A stretch of DNA of 64,000 bases. Origin: Zygnema cylindricum. Taxonomy: Eukaryota; Streptophyta; Zygnematophyceae; Zygnematales; Zygnemataceae. The stretch is from NCBI GenBank assembly GCA_037447655.1, contig JBBHKE010003360.1, positions 1 to 64,000 on the forward strand, in the 5' to 3' direction. A program made the position numbers and the translations under genes. Shown piece by piece: positions 41,850 to 54,224 of this stretch. The notes beneath the pieces were generated by a model. That model worked only from the letters and a program-made list of their open reading frames with translations. It ran no database searches and had not been told where the DNA came from. Within the stretch, counting starts at the first letter, position 1, and each line of letters opens with the position of its first letter.

Positions 41850-42275
41850 CGCCCTTAAATTTTGACCCAAATTCCTAAATAGAGCTAATGATTCTAAAAT
41901 GATTTAACGTTATTTGAGGTACTTTCATATTAGGGCTAAAAACTGTATTATAGTGTCGTTTTAAATAGTTTGGAGTAGGGACTGTTCAGTTCCGTAACAC
42001 TTTGTACTTTAATAAGTAGAAAAGTACGAAAAAGTTTAATACAGTCGCGCCCGCATGTGAATATGCACTGAAAAAAAGCGATCAAATGACGTAGCAAAAT
42101 GACCAGTTCACATTTGTTCGTCCGTCAACCTTGTGGTTGACCGTGTGAACAGGAGACATGCGCACATGTGAGAAGTTACAAATTTCCACAGTGGCGTCAC
42201 TGATCACTCTACATTGGCGTCCTGTCCCAACTATTTTCATTGTCGCTAATATGTTCACAAGTAATTAGAGTTGTT
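41850..42275. other. Intergenic DNA without recognised genes
   Basis: I see no repeat boundary or gene in this stretch. Confidence 0.5.
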
Positions 42276-42278
42276 ATG

Positions 42279-43165
42279 GGAATTTATCATGGCAGTGACT
42301 ATTTTGGTTACGCATAGTCACTTTGTCAAAGATTGTACGTTTTAAGTACACAATAGTACAATTAAACTACCGTTGAGGTTAAATTTGACGGTTAATTTGT
42401 TTAACAGCTTTGACTTTCAAAATATTGTTACAAATGCTGTTACAACCTATTAAAATTTTGTCGCGGTTGCGAGCTTCGACTGTCATAACAAAATCAACAA
42501 TTCACACTGTCGGCGAAGGTTTATGTTAACAAAAATGCGGCAACCACAGTTTAAAATTGAAATTCAATTGTGAATCATTATATTGAACTTAGACGCAAAT
42601 TGAAGAGCGACGTGAAATGAAATATCTCTCAATACTAAAGTACAAACAATCTTGTACAGATCAAATCGCAAGAAACAGAATATACTTTGTACACTACAGT
42701 ATACTAAAACAGACCCGCTTAAAAGTATCAAGCTAAATGAAAAAAATAGGAGTCGTCACGCGCGACCAAATCAAGCTACACTCTATACGATTCACGATTA
42801 AATTTCAATTTTGCAAATAAGTTACAAGCCAACATGTGCTCTCACAGTGGAGGTCACGTAAAGTGCCAAAGTGACTGTGTGCAACACTTTTATTTACTTG
42901 TGGTTGCCGCAGTTTTTTTACCGTAAACCTTCGTCGGCCGTGTGAATTGTTGATTTTGTTATGATGGTCGACGTTCGCAACCATGAAAAAGTTTTAACCG
43001 ATTGTAACAATATTTTGGAAGTAAAAGTTGTTCGACTAATTAACCGTCAAACTTAAACTCAACGATACTTTAATTGTACTATTGTGTACTTATAACGAAC
43101 AATCCGTGATAGTGTGGCGTAAATGACTATGCGCAACCAAAATGGTCACTGCCATGATCAATTCC
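42279..43165. mobile_element. Long-TIR element F, copy 1
   Basis: Inverted repeats of about 280 bp (42279-42560 and 42880-43165) flank a middle of about 320 bp. Ends read GGAATTTATCATGGCAGTGA and its complement. Arms contain TTGGTTACGCATAGTCA, GGTTAAATTTGACGG and GTTGCCGCA-type words shared with the elements at 53239 and 54225. Long arms without transposase suggest a foldback or Mutator-like non-autonomous element. I could not find a target duplication. Confidence 0.82.
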
Positions 43166-43169
43166 TTAA

Positions 43170-44340
43170 ATTTATCGTTATTAGGTGAGGAAAAATTATT
43201 ATGCGTAAAAAATAACCCTAGTTTGATGCAAATTTGCCAAAATGACAACAAAATAGAGTAAGTTTTAACATTAATATGGGTGGGTGTTCACAATTGCACA
43301 CATATTAGAGTAATTAAATAAAAAAATAGAGTTAAAGTACAACATTTGGCGTTGGTGATATTCGGCGTGGGATAACGTCAAATGCAGACAATCCCCGAAA
43401 AATAGATTCTTGTTAGAATTATTGCAACCATCTTTTTTTTTCTATGGGATTTCAAACTTGACTTGCCAAATCTCCCATTTTCCCAAATCTCCCAAGACGC
43501 ACATGAATGTCCCACCTCCTCCTCCCACCGCCATGTTTCCATTTGCGGTTCTCATCGAATTGGCGATTTTTTAAGGATTCTACTGTTTGAAACGAGAAAA
43601 ACAGTTGAAGCGAAAATATTAGCACGTTTGAAAGATCCATCTCCAACCTCTTTCCTCTCTCTCTTTTGATCCCTCCCCTCCCCCCTCCTCTCCCACTTTC
43701 GACCATCCTTTAATCGCATCCTCCATCTTCGTCGCACCCTCTCTTTTATTCCCTCTCCTCCTCCACCTAACCCACACCGTCTCTCATGCACATTCCCTCA
43801 CTCTCTCTAAATATATTTTCACTCACCCTAGTTTCCACACTCTTCTCCCTTTTATATCTCACTCGCTCAATTCCCCTCCCCTTCTTCCTCTTCTCACCTT
43901 TAAGGTCATTCACTCATCTCTCTCTCCCTTTCTCATCTCCCTACCCGATAACCCTCCTCCCCTCTCTCCCACTTTCAAGCATCCCCTGCTATCACCCCTC
44001 TCTCCCTAATTCGTACCCTCCTTTGCCCCCCCTCTCACACTCCATCTCACCTTCTCACACTCTCTCCCCTCATATCCCTTACACTCCCTCTATCCCCTCA
44101 TATCCTTTACACTCCCTCTCCCCCCTACAAATTGTCATCCTCATCGTATTTCCATCCCTCTCTCCCTCATTTGCACTCTCATTTGCCCTCCCTCTCACTC
44201 TCCATCTTACCCTTTCACACAATCTCCTTTCGTTTCCTTAACACTCTCCCTCTCCCCCCTACATTCCCTCATCATCCCCATATTTCCACCTCTCTCTCCC
44301 TTATTTGCACTTTTATTTACCCCCCATCGTGGACCCCTTA
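43170..44340. repeat. Intergenic DNA then pyrimidine-rich tract
   Basis: About 43640-44335 is dominated by CT on plus (CCCTCTC, TCACACTC units). The first 450 bp are unique-looking. Leu/Ser/Pro frames are shadows. Confidence 0.75.
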
Positions 44341-44344
44341 TTCT

Positions 44345-44775
44345 CTAAATGAAACGTCACAATACCTCAATTCCTCAAATATACTTATAAGTATTGTACT
44401 GTACCTAAGTTCAAATTAACCAATCATACGTGCTAATCTTATTAGATATTTGTTCCTTATTATACATTCATACGATTTTCGTATAATTTCGTACACTTCC
44501 GTGTATTTTAGGGTTATTTAATCTTGATTATTCTACTTTTAGGGTACATTCTCCTACGTTTTTTTTTACTTTTTTTCAAGATAAAACGAGTAATATGATT
44601 AAATGTTGAAACGAGTTTGGATGATATGATATGGATTTTTATATCGAAAATTTTGCCGACGCTTTAGTTAATGGCTCGTGTTTTGATTGGTCTAGCAGAG
44701 ACGGAAAATGGTTGACCTCGTTGAAGTAACCTGATTGGCAAGAGTAAAGTAGGATAATAGCAATATAGCTAAGGT
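44345..44775. other. Intergenic DNA without recognised genes
   Basis: This is AT-rich sequence with no identifiable element. Confidence 0.5.
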
Positions 44776-44777
44776 GG

Positions 44778-45050
44778 ATTGGGCCACATATCTAGACTGT
44801 TCATCTTCGCCAAGGTCAAAGAAAAAGGTGTCGCATTCACAATCTAGAGGCACTTTACCCATTGTTGCAATGACCACATTTTGCACCTATGACACTCTCT
44901 CCAGGTCAACAATAACTGTGTCGATCGGAATATTCTGCCTAGTGACTATTGTTATTTTGGGAAAAACGCAAAGGTTTGTGTAAGATATTAAAAATTGTTA
45001 GATGTTATTTTTTGTCGTTTATCTGCATGCAAGATTTGCGCTACAGTACA
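44778..45050. repeat. Dispersed repeat L, copy 2
   Basis: It matches 40797-41095. The minus-strand frame 44886-44692 contains VVIATMGKVPLDCECDTF, against VIAKMGKAPLDCRCDTF in copy 1; changes are a mixture of silent and replacement. Confidence 0.7.
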
Positions 45051-45072
45051 ACGTGTATCGTTGACAATGTTA

Positions 45073-45815
45073 GGGTAGGAGTATTATGTAGTTGTAACTT
45101 AGTGGAATTACTTTGTTTTTCAGCGCAAATTTGGCGGACCCAAATTTCAAGTGTCCGTATGTTTAACAACTTACTTGTTACTTAAAAGTGTGACGATTAT
45201 ATCCACTGACAATGGCTATGACGACTATCAGCGTTCTACAATCTGTCTTCTCACATCGTATTTTTCAAAACTTTTTGAAGCAACGCTAGCTTCATCGTGG
45301 TTTTTGAAACGATTGGTACGTCACATCTCTTTGCATGACATCGTAGACGTACAACCTTGTAGCCGTGGTTGTATGACATGCTTTTGTGTAAACCTCTCCT
45401 ATTTGGCCGCCAAGCCTTCCCAAATTTTTTCACCTCCCTAGATCTTTCAACTTTCCGTGAAATGACACTACACCATCGAGACCCCCGCATAAAAAAATTG
45501 TACAACATGGAAAGGGATAAAAACAAACAACAACTCTGTACTGTTTTTTGTCTTCAAAAACTTCAAAAATCTTTTCACAAGTTTGAACATGTTTTCCTAT
45601 TTGTCAAAGTCGTTTTACTGTATTTAAAACACATTGCCGATATGTCTAATGATAATTTTGAAGATGACGAGATAATGTATAAAAAAACATAATACAAAAA
45701 ATTTATGTACATCCAAAGTTAGACGAGGGCGCAAATTATACTTTACAATTATGGAATTTCTTTGTACGGTTGCAACTTTAGCAGTACAACATAAATTTGT
45801 TAACTTTAGGCGCTC
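45073..45815. mobile_element. Element G relative, degenerate
   Basis: It shares with 54871-55649 the words TTGTAACTTAG, CGCAAATT, TTTCAAG, GTACGGTTGCAACTT and a GACGTACAACCTTGTAG-like segment. The left end GGGTAGGAGTATTATG is diverged from GGGTATGTCCCCATG; the right end is not clear. Confidence 0.5.
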
Positions 45816-45829
45816 AACCTAGCACTTAG

Positions 45830-47250
45830 CCGAGGATTAAGGTATATAAACCTAAAATATAGACTACGAAGTAGTGTCGCTCTATGGCTAACAAAAGGTT
45901 TAGAGATGGGAGATGTAATAGATGTAGACAATAAAGAGAGGCAAGTTTAGACGGCTTTCAATAGGATTATAAAAATAGGAATTACAATTGTCATTATGGA
46001 CATTTCTATATCTAATAAAGTTGGATTCCCTACCTAACACTATGTGTCTAATATGTGTGATCTGGTGATCTCTGATCTCTTTGCAGAATGTGTTTCTATC
46101 AATATAATGCCAAACACCATTGCCTATCAAATCGCCGAGCTTGTTCTAGGAGAGATAATCTCATCCTATAAAATGATCAATATCTGTATGTGTGTGCACT
46201 ATTATCCAATGATCAATGTGCACTCGTGTGGTCCAATCGCTACACCCCAAAATAAACAATGCCAGCCGTCAGAAGTCGCCTCCCAAAATGTGTTGTTTTG
46301 GAAACCTTCAGTCCTCTCTATATGATGTTGTTATACAGCCATGCTGCGCCAAGTTTGACATCGCAGCTGGAAACCTTGAGCACTCTACATCTTTTTGCTA
46401 TGGTGACATGCTGCACTGATATGACATCGCAACTGTGCTTCTCTAACATCACTGTTGCGTTGTCAGACCATTGCGTTGTCAGACCATTGCAGTCATAGCA
46501 GCCATAACAACCTGTATGAGAAAGATGTTCCGGACTTAGGCAGTTTCGTGTGCAAGATGAATTGTCGGAGACATGATTTAGTGTTTTATGTAACTCCAAA
46601 TGGAGTACACAGATTCAGTGCACTTCAGGCACACGTGTTAGTCCACGAGGAAGTCAAGATTGGTTGTTCTAGACGAAAAAGTACAGGTTCATTTGGGGAC
46701 CGGATTTATATGTGGAGGTTTATCTTCGGTGATGAAAGAATGCACGGACGGCGGATGGAGTCCGCCATCATTTTGGAAGGGAAACATTCGCTGGACCATC
46801 ATTTCAGCGGACGAACTTTGACCACGTACTATTTCATTTTAGTGGTTTTACTTTGACCGCGTACTATTTCATTTTAGCGGCTGTCTGTTCTTAGGTTAAT
46901 GTAAATATTTGTGTACGGTTGACGGCAATGTTTTTGTTTGATGAAGATTAGTGTATCGATCGATCACGGTAATTATGGTACGACGTGATCAGCTGTAGGC
47001 TCACTTGTATATATAGGACTTAGATTATTTTAGGAAAGGTAAGATTCATTGTATAAAAATTGCGATGCAGTATTTAGGTGATTTTGAATTGTAAGATCAT
47101 TGTGATCTTTGGGCAAAACATTGTGAAATTTTGCATGTAGTTTCTTTGGTGTATATTCTATATTGTGGCAAATTTGTAGGGGTAGGGTAGGTTTGGTTTG
47201 TCTCGGGCTTTATTGTGAAGTTGGTCTTTTGTGGAATTTCGTGAGAGTTT
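45830..47250. other. Unassigned sequence, possibly including the 5' LTR of copia-C
   Basis: There is no confident gene. Small direct repeats occur at 46452-46488 (GTTGTCAGACCATTGC twice) and 46815-46882 (a TTTGACCRCGTACTATTTCA phrase twice). TATATATAGG at about 47009-47018 is a possible promoter element upstream of copia-C gag. The 133-residue frame at 46455-46856 resembles nothing I know. Confidence 0.5.
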
Positions 47251-47272
47251 CCTCTTTGTGTAATTGTATATC

Positions 47273-48360
47273 ATGGCAACTGCCGGTGCTTCTTCATCTT
47301 CTTCAAGGGCACCAGTTGCCTCAGGTCAAAAGGTCACGGGCCCTCTTTCACAGATCTCGGTGTTTAATGTGCAAAAGTATCTTTATTGGGGGGATTTGAC
47401 TATGTCTTATCTGAGAGAGGTGAAATTATATGATGTGATTTCCGGTATTCTTCCGGATACGGATACGGATTTTGAAAAGAAAAATGAGGATGCATTACAT
47501 GTTCTGAAATTACTTTTATCAGGAGCCCCAGTGCAGTCAAAAAGGTTAGAGAAGAGCAAATGGAATATAACTATAGCTCATGCCTATATCTTAGATGAAG
47601 AGTTCACTCAGATAGCCTTAAATGGTGGACAGACAATGGTAGCTTATAATGCACAGACATATAAGCTTGCTAGAATTTCTGGAAATATAAACTTTACGCC
47701 CAATCCAAATTATAGGCAATATGATAAATGTGTCTATTGCTTTGGTCAAGGTCTTGTTTTCCGGCTATGTTCGGCATTTATAAAAGCGTGTAAAACAGGA
47801 ATTTATAGTGCGGGGTGGAGGGTGCGGTCAGAGGATTTACCATCAAAAGTGTCGGAATCAAAATTGTCGGTTAAAAATGCGGCGTTCTTGACATTTGACG
47901 CGACGTCACAAGACGAACCGCTGGAGGAAAAAGAAGACGTGGTCAGATTTCCGCAAACAGATGATGATGAGTTCTATGCTCTTTCAAAAGATCTCATTGA
48001 AGGATCTCGAGAGAATGGGTGGATTATGGACTCCGGATGCTCCTCCCACATGTGTGGCAACCAAGCTTAATTCAAGACGCTCACTCCAATTCCAACTCGT
48101 CGGATATTTATGCGGATGACAGCGGTGTGGATGCTAGAGCAAAAGGAAGCGTGGAGTTAGCATGTGAAATCAATGGTGAAGTTGTAAAAAGGACCTTGCA
48201 TGATGTTCTCTATATCCCAAAGATTACGAAAAATCTGTTCTCCTTTTCGTTGGCAAAAATGAAAGGTTTTGAAATTTTACAAATGAATAGGAAAAAGGTA
48301 GTAAGCATAGATGGAAGAGTAGCCAGAATTAGAGGCCAAAACACAGTACTGATACCAGGC
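47273..48360 (+). pseudogene. Copia-C gag-protease remnant
   Basis: The frame opens at ATG 47273 (MATAGASSSSSRAPV), crosses a degraded primer-binding site as KVTGPL, and continues as copia gag (YLYWGDLTMSYLREV). A decayed zinc-knuckle area (CVYCFGQG) is followed by the aspartic protease motif WIMDSGCSSHMCG, then a stop (48068-48070). A shifted frame to 48360 contains the protease end (LHDVLYIPKITKNLFSFSLA). It is a third, more distant member of the copia-A/B lineage. Confidence 0.85.
47332..47345 (+). other. Degraded primer-binding site of copia-C
   Basis: GGTCACGGGCCCTC differs from GGTTATGGGCCCAC by two T-to-C transitions and one further change. It sits in frame after CAAAA exactly as in copia-A, so I read it as a mutated initiator-tRNA half site. 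Confidence 0.6.
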
Positions 48361-48729
48361 TAGTGAAATTGACTTTGCGTACTCAATGTCTTTCTAGAAA
48401 ATATTTTATGTAGAGGCTCTCTCATGTTCGCCATTGAGCAGCTTGATAAAATGGTAAACAAAATATGATGATGGTGTTTGGGCCAAAGAACTTCTGCGTA
48501 ATGTGAAGATCCTTTGGGAAGCCAAGTACCGCCTCTACCTCGGAATGCGATAATCGGACGCGGTTTGCGACAAATTATTCATTCAATACGTGGGGAGTCT
48601 GTTCTTCACTTGGGTGGCTGGTTGTCACTTTCGCATGATTTCTCATACAACAACTACTTTATGAAACAAAAGATTGAAGTGCTCACTCACTTCTAACATT
48701 TTTGAGTATGGGAGGAAAAGCTTCATGGG

Positions 48730-49060
48730 AAAATGATCCTTTCCTTTCGGTCCAACAACGGAGGGGAATATATTTCCCATGCATTCTCAAACTATTTAAA
48801 AGAAAATGGGATCTCTCGGCAATTTACAGTTCCTTATACTACGGAACAGAATGGAGTAACAGAAAGACTCAACATGAATCTAACGGAAAGTGCAAAATCT
48901 ATATTGCTAGATAAGGGAATAGATTTTAGCTTTTGGGGTGAGGCTTTCTCGTGTGCGTCATAAATTAGAAATAGAATAGAGACTAGAGCAGTTTTGATGT
49001 TGCTAGATAAAGGAATAAATTTCAAACTTTGGGGTGAGGCTTTCTCGTGTGCGGATCTAT
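48730..49060 (+). pseudogene. Copia-C integrase fragment with internal duplication
   Basis: RSNNGGEYISHAFSNYLKEN and VPYTTEQNGVTERLNMNLT mark the D35E part of integrase; the catalytic Asp is changed to Asn (SNNGGEY). A segment of about 100 bp (TTGCTAGATAARGGAATA...GGGGTGAGGCTTTCTCGTG) is then repeated in tandem. Reverse transcriptase and RNase H are absent, and no 3' LTR is visible. Confidence 0.82.
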
Positions 49061-49084
49061 AGTTGAAATTTATACTATCCACAG

Positions 49085-50297
49085 CAATAGATTGATTTGT
49101 TTGACATTAAAGAAAGCCACAACTTGAAATTGATGTCGCGAAAAAAGATGATTATATACTTTCACTCACAAATTTGAAAACTTTATTCAGGATACATTTC
49201 ACAAATTAAAGACAATGTCGGGAAACAAAACAGAAGGTAATATTTTGACATCTATAATTCATTCGCCTTTCATGATAAACTTCGAACTCTTGGATATTGA
49301 TTCGTCTAGACATGTGCATTCCATGGCGTACATAAGAAATAGCATCCTCTCGCTTGAAAACAAAAAATACTAACTAATTTCATTTATGTTTTGTTTTATT
49401 TGTTTTTATTTTTGATTAGGTGCTCAAACAACTATCATTCTGAAACACAAAATCGTGCGAGCTCTCCAAAATGCCTCCGTGGAGGAGCTCACATCCGCCC
49501 TCACAACTACATGGAAAAATTACAAACTGGTGGGACATGGATCGCCGAAAGGTGCTCTCTCTCTCTCTCTCCCTTTCCCTCTCCCCCCCTCCCTCCCCAC
49601 TTCCATCTGACTCTCTCCCTCCCTCGGTCTCTCTCCCTCTATTTCCCTTTACCTCTCACTCTCCCTCAAGCACTCCTCTCCTTTGCACTCCCCCCCTATA
49701 ATCTTTTATCTCCCTTCAATTCTCTATCCACCTCCTCGTATATCCTCCTCAATTTCCCAAATCCGCCCCTCCTCCTCTTCATACCTCTCTCTCCCCTCAG
49801 CCGTGGTGAAATTCTCAACCCCCTCCCTCTTTGGCATGGTTCGTTTTTTCCAGCTGGGCTGCCAGCTGGCGCAAGTGGACGCCTCCTTCGGCCATCTGCC
49901 TGTTGGCGCCACCTCATGGGTTGTGAACACCTATATTGAAATCACACACGGGACGGCTAGCACGAGGGAACCCTACGCTCTAGTAAGTAGCCGGCATGCG
50001 ATGCTTTATTCATTTTTTTACAAAATTATACAAAATAATGGCGATTCGTACATAATTTTTTGTAGTTAATTGCACGTAATGAATTCTACCAAAATTCATG
50101 TGGTGATTTGAAACAAAATGTACTAAATTGCTGCAATTTCGTTCAAAAATTACAACCAAAGAGTTATTTTAAGATCCACTGTTTCTATCTTAGCATAATT
50201 TTTGATAAGGAATTTTGCTTTTGTACTTTATCTTTTGGCATCACCATGAAAAATGCAAACTAAACTATATGTGAACTGCTTTTTTCTATGCTATCGC

Positions 50298-50334
<37 letters not shown>

Positions 50335-51720
50335 TTCCACACTATTCCTCTCTCACTCCTCCCCTCTTTGTTGCCGCTCCCTCTCCCTCACTCTCTCCCT
50401 CCATTTTTTGGAGCCGGGTGTCGACATAAAACTCGCCGATTTGGTTGCAGACGAGTCGGGAAGTGCGACATTTGTAAGGTTGTGAAGGGATTGAAGGTTT
50501 CGGGTCTTGTGTGAAGGTCCGCAGTTGTCCGTAGCGGAAATGGAAACGGTGGCGCTTCCGATATTGCGTTGAGTGGAGGGGGAGATGTTAACAGCTTGTG
50601 TGTGTGACGGGACAACCATAGGGAAATGGGTGGAACATGCGGAATTTCAGGAATGTAAGGGGGATTTTGAATTTTAAAACGGAAATTCAGCTTCTCAAGC
50701 TGGAAATTAAAATCCTCAAGTCAAGTTTTGAGGTCACAAGTGGGAAATTGGAATTCCCAACTGCGAATTTGACGCAAATGGCAATATTGATTTTCAGATA
50801 AATATTTGAACTCAAATTCGGATTTATTATCACCATTTTTGTTACAGAAGAATTATGGATATTTGTTCTTATAGAGCGTTTGTAAAGAATTTTAGTTTTC
50901 TTTTTCTTTCTATTTTTGGTATATGACTTATCTAAAGGCTGGTTTTTGTCTTGTGACGGAAAGTAGGTCACCATCGAGTTAACTTTTTTTAAAAAATTTT
51001 TTAACCATGTAGGAGATGTAGGTTTAAAGGTTTCCGGTTTAACACAGTTTTTTTTTTCATTTTCAGTAAAAGTTTTCTTTTAAGGTTTAATAATAGAGAT
51101 TTCTAAAGGAGGGCCCCATCCTTGTACAAAAGACTTCAATCTTGGATATCCATTGTTCAAATTTTCTCCATATTATTAATCTTTCATTACTTTATGCTCT
51201 ATAATATGAATATTTCTTAAATAATCGATTCATAAACATAACATTTGTTGAAACCTCTTATCCTTGTTTCCTAATACTGTTTAGTTCATTTTTTGCCTTC
51301 GATTTTGCATTTTTTTTTTCATTTTTTTCCCCGATTTTTCTCTACAATTGCGGGTTTGATTTACATTGCTAATTAATATTGGTGTGGAACATACTACATT
51401 GCAAGAGTAGTTGCCCTACATTAAAAAGGAACTTTTTTTGTATTTGCCCTAACTAGTCACTGTTTACTTTCTAATTCATAATCGACAACACTTTAGGTGA
51501 TTTTAACAACCTCTGCTTTTGCATTACATTAGGTGACCATTGAAAGCAAAAATAAATGAAACAAAGGTAAGGGTAAGTGGGGAACTAAAAGTGTGGTGGG
51601 AAGGATTGTGGGGGAAACACCTCGTACTCTCTTTCATTGTAGCATCTCCTCCTCTCTCCTCCTCCCTATCAAAGAGTTATGTGATAAGAGAGAAGTGCGG
51701 AGATAGAGAGGGCTGAGAAA
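49085..51720. other. Intergenic DNA with CT-rich tracts
   Basis: CT-rich blocks lie at 49555-49800 and 50285-50400. Between and after them the sequence is unique-looking, with T-rich runs at 51040-51340. Small frames, including 49391-49939, are largely encoded by the CT tract. I recognise no gene. Confidence 0.55.
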
Positions 51721-51726
51721 GTGGGT

Positions 51727-52870
51727 AGAAATTGGCAGTGTCAAGGAGTGTATTGAATTGTAGTCCATTTCTATACCAAGGTGGAGAAAAGAGTTTTAGT
51801 ACCTTTTAGAGCTAGTTGATGGATATTGGCCAGACAAGAACAACTGAAATTATGCTCAAAACCTAGTACCGGAATTGGTAAGAAGTGGTTAACCATTCAG
51901 ATCAGTGAAACCAACCCTAGGTGGAAGTCAAGATCCACACAGTCACTACTACAATAAAAACAATAACTTTTTCCTATATGATTAGTACTTAGCTTTCTTA
52001 AACAACAAATTATCTGTTGAGATTGTTTTGGTTTTATCCGATAGACGTTCGTATGCTAACTAAGAAGATTCGCTTTAACTGTTTGGAGAACTGCTTAATG
52101 ATGTTGCCACACTATCATACAATGTCTCTACCCATATCTATTTTGTCAATGTCCATTATTTAAATACACGCACCCTTATGTCTTTGTATGAAGGATTTTT
52201 AATTTTCCGATTTGGTTGTCCAATTCCTCATAAACTACGCTCGCACTAATTGAGGACATTAATGAAGTCCTTGCATAATTTCATCATCTCAATTACAGAG
52301 GTGTGTCCTTTACAACCCCCAAAGGACCAACCCCCACCCCTCCCGTATTTTTTTATCTCTCTATTGATAAGCAACCAAAGTTTATGCCTAGGCACAATCT
52401 CGACAAAATGTATTGGTTCATTACATAGTCTTAATCAAATTTTAGCATTGTAGTTGAGAAAAAAATTCATAGCAAAAAGTAAATTTACCAAACAGATGAA
52501 AGCACTACCACACATGATCCAGCTAGTAAAGATGTGCATTGCCACATACAAATCAATACAAAGAAAAAATGGTCCAAAAAAACGTAGTTCTCCAATTGTT
52601 CCGAAAGTACTTTCAGAGTATTGTGATCAAGGCATTAATTAGACGATTCCCGTGCCACAAAATTAAACACCCATGGGCACACAAATTTGTAAAACTGGAA
52701 AACTTAGCCGATACTACGAAGCAAGTTGGGAATTAACCCAAACTACCTAGCCTCGCTCAAATTTTCTTCAACCAATGAAATGTCATCAATTCTTTGGCTC
52801 ATGTATGGCCAAAGTAAAAACACACTAGTAAAATGTTTTACGAAGAATAAAAAACATAACTCAAATAACG
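51727..52870. repeat. Dispersed repeat J, copy 2
   Basis: It matches 34725-35850 in direct orientation with small indels (for example an extra GTCTTTGTATGAAGGATTT near 52180). There are no terminal repeats. Confidence 0.8.
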
Positions 52871-53238
52871 CAAATTAGTGTGGCGTCGGTCTTTACGTAC
52901 CGTTTACATACAATTTACATGCGATTAACTTCAATTTAGTGTGTCGACACGATAGGGCATGACAATTCCGTTGTACTAAATTTTCATTCTTCCGTTATAA
53001 AAAGACAAAACGGATTGCCTTATGTGGCATACCATATTATACATAGAGAAAATACTAATAATATTATAATGTAGCGTACTATATTTTTTCCACTTTTAGC
53101 CGGTAAGTAATTTGTTGTACTCAGAGTGATATATTTTTACCACTCACCTTTCGATAACCGATAAACATCGGTAACATTTTTATCGCCATGAATTTTTGGC
53201 GGATACAAAACACAAAAAAATTGCGCCAGAGAAAAGTA

Positions 53239-54220
53239 GGGAATTGTTAATCGCAGAGACAATTTTTGCTGCGCTCAGGTCATTGTCAAAAGTTGTACAT
53301 TTGAAGTACAGTATAGTACAAGTTACGTACCTTTGAGTTCAGATTTGACGGTCAATTCGTCGAACAACTTCGATTGGCGAAATATTGTAACTTCGGTTAA
53401 AAAAGTGACGCGCTTACGAACGTCAACCGTCATAAAGAAAAAACGTTTCACACGGCCGACGCAGGTTTACGCTAACGAAACTGCAGCAACCACATGTAAA
53501 GAAAATGGTTGCGCGTAGGTAGCTTCTCACTTCAATTGAGCTCCACTTTGAGAGCACATACTGGCATTTAACTTAGCCGCCAAAATGGAATCTAATCGCA
53601 AACCGTTACGTTGCACTTGGACACAAATTAAAGGACGGCATCATATGCATAAATTAACTCACACGTAACCAAATAAACTTCGTACAAGATAAGAAAGCGT
53701 ACCTTCCTAAGTATATCGATGAAACTAATTGATAAAAAAGTGTGTCGTCACGCACAAACAAATGAAGCCACACTATTTACGAATCAACATTCCTACGTTG
53801 ACAATGTACTTAACATTGATTCACATTCAGTCATTCACGGTAAAACAAAAATTCACACATAAAAACAGAATATAGTACGCACTTAAATGTCAACATGTGC
53901 TTTGACAGTGGAGCTCAAGTGATTTGAGAAACTACCTACGCGCAGCCATTTTATTTACATGTGGTTGCCGCTGTTTCGTTACCGTAAACCTGCGTCGGCC
54001 GTGTGAAACGTTTTTTCTTTATGACGGTTGACGTTCGTAAGCGCGACACTTTTTTAACCGAAGTTACAATATTTCGCCAATCGAAGTTGTTTGACGAATT
54101 GACCGTCAAATCTGAACTCAAAGGTACGTAACTTGTACTATACAATACTTTAAATGTACAATTTTTGACAAATTTTGTACCTGCACGCAACAAAATTTGT
54201 TTCTGCAATTCGCAATTCCC
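53239..54220. mobile_element. Long-TIR element F, copy 2
   Basis: This 982-bp element has arms of about 280 bp: GGGAATTGTTAATCGCAGAG at the left and the complement of GGGAATTGCGAATTGCAGAA at the right. Arms carry AGATTTGACGGTCAATTCGT, AACGTCAACCGTCAT and ACACGGCCGACGCAGGTTTA, each found inverted on the other side. Only four bases (GAAT) separate it from copy 3. Confidence 0.85.
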
Positions 54221-54224
54221 GAAT

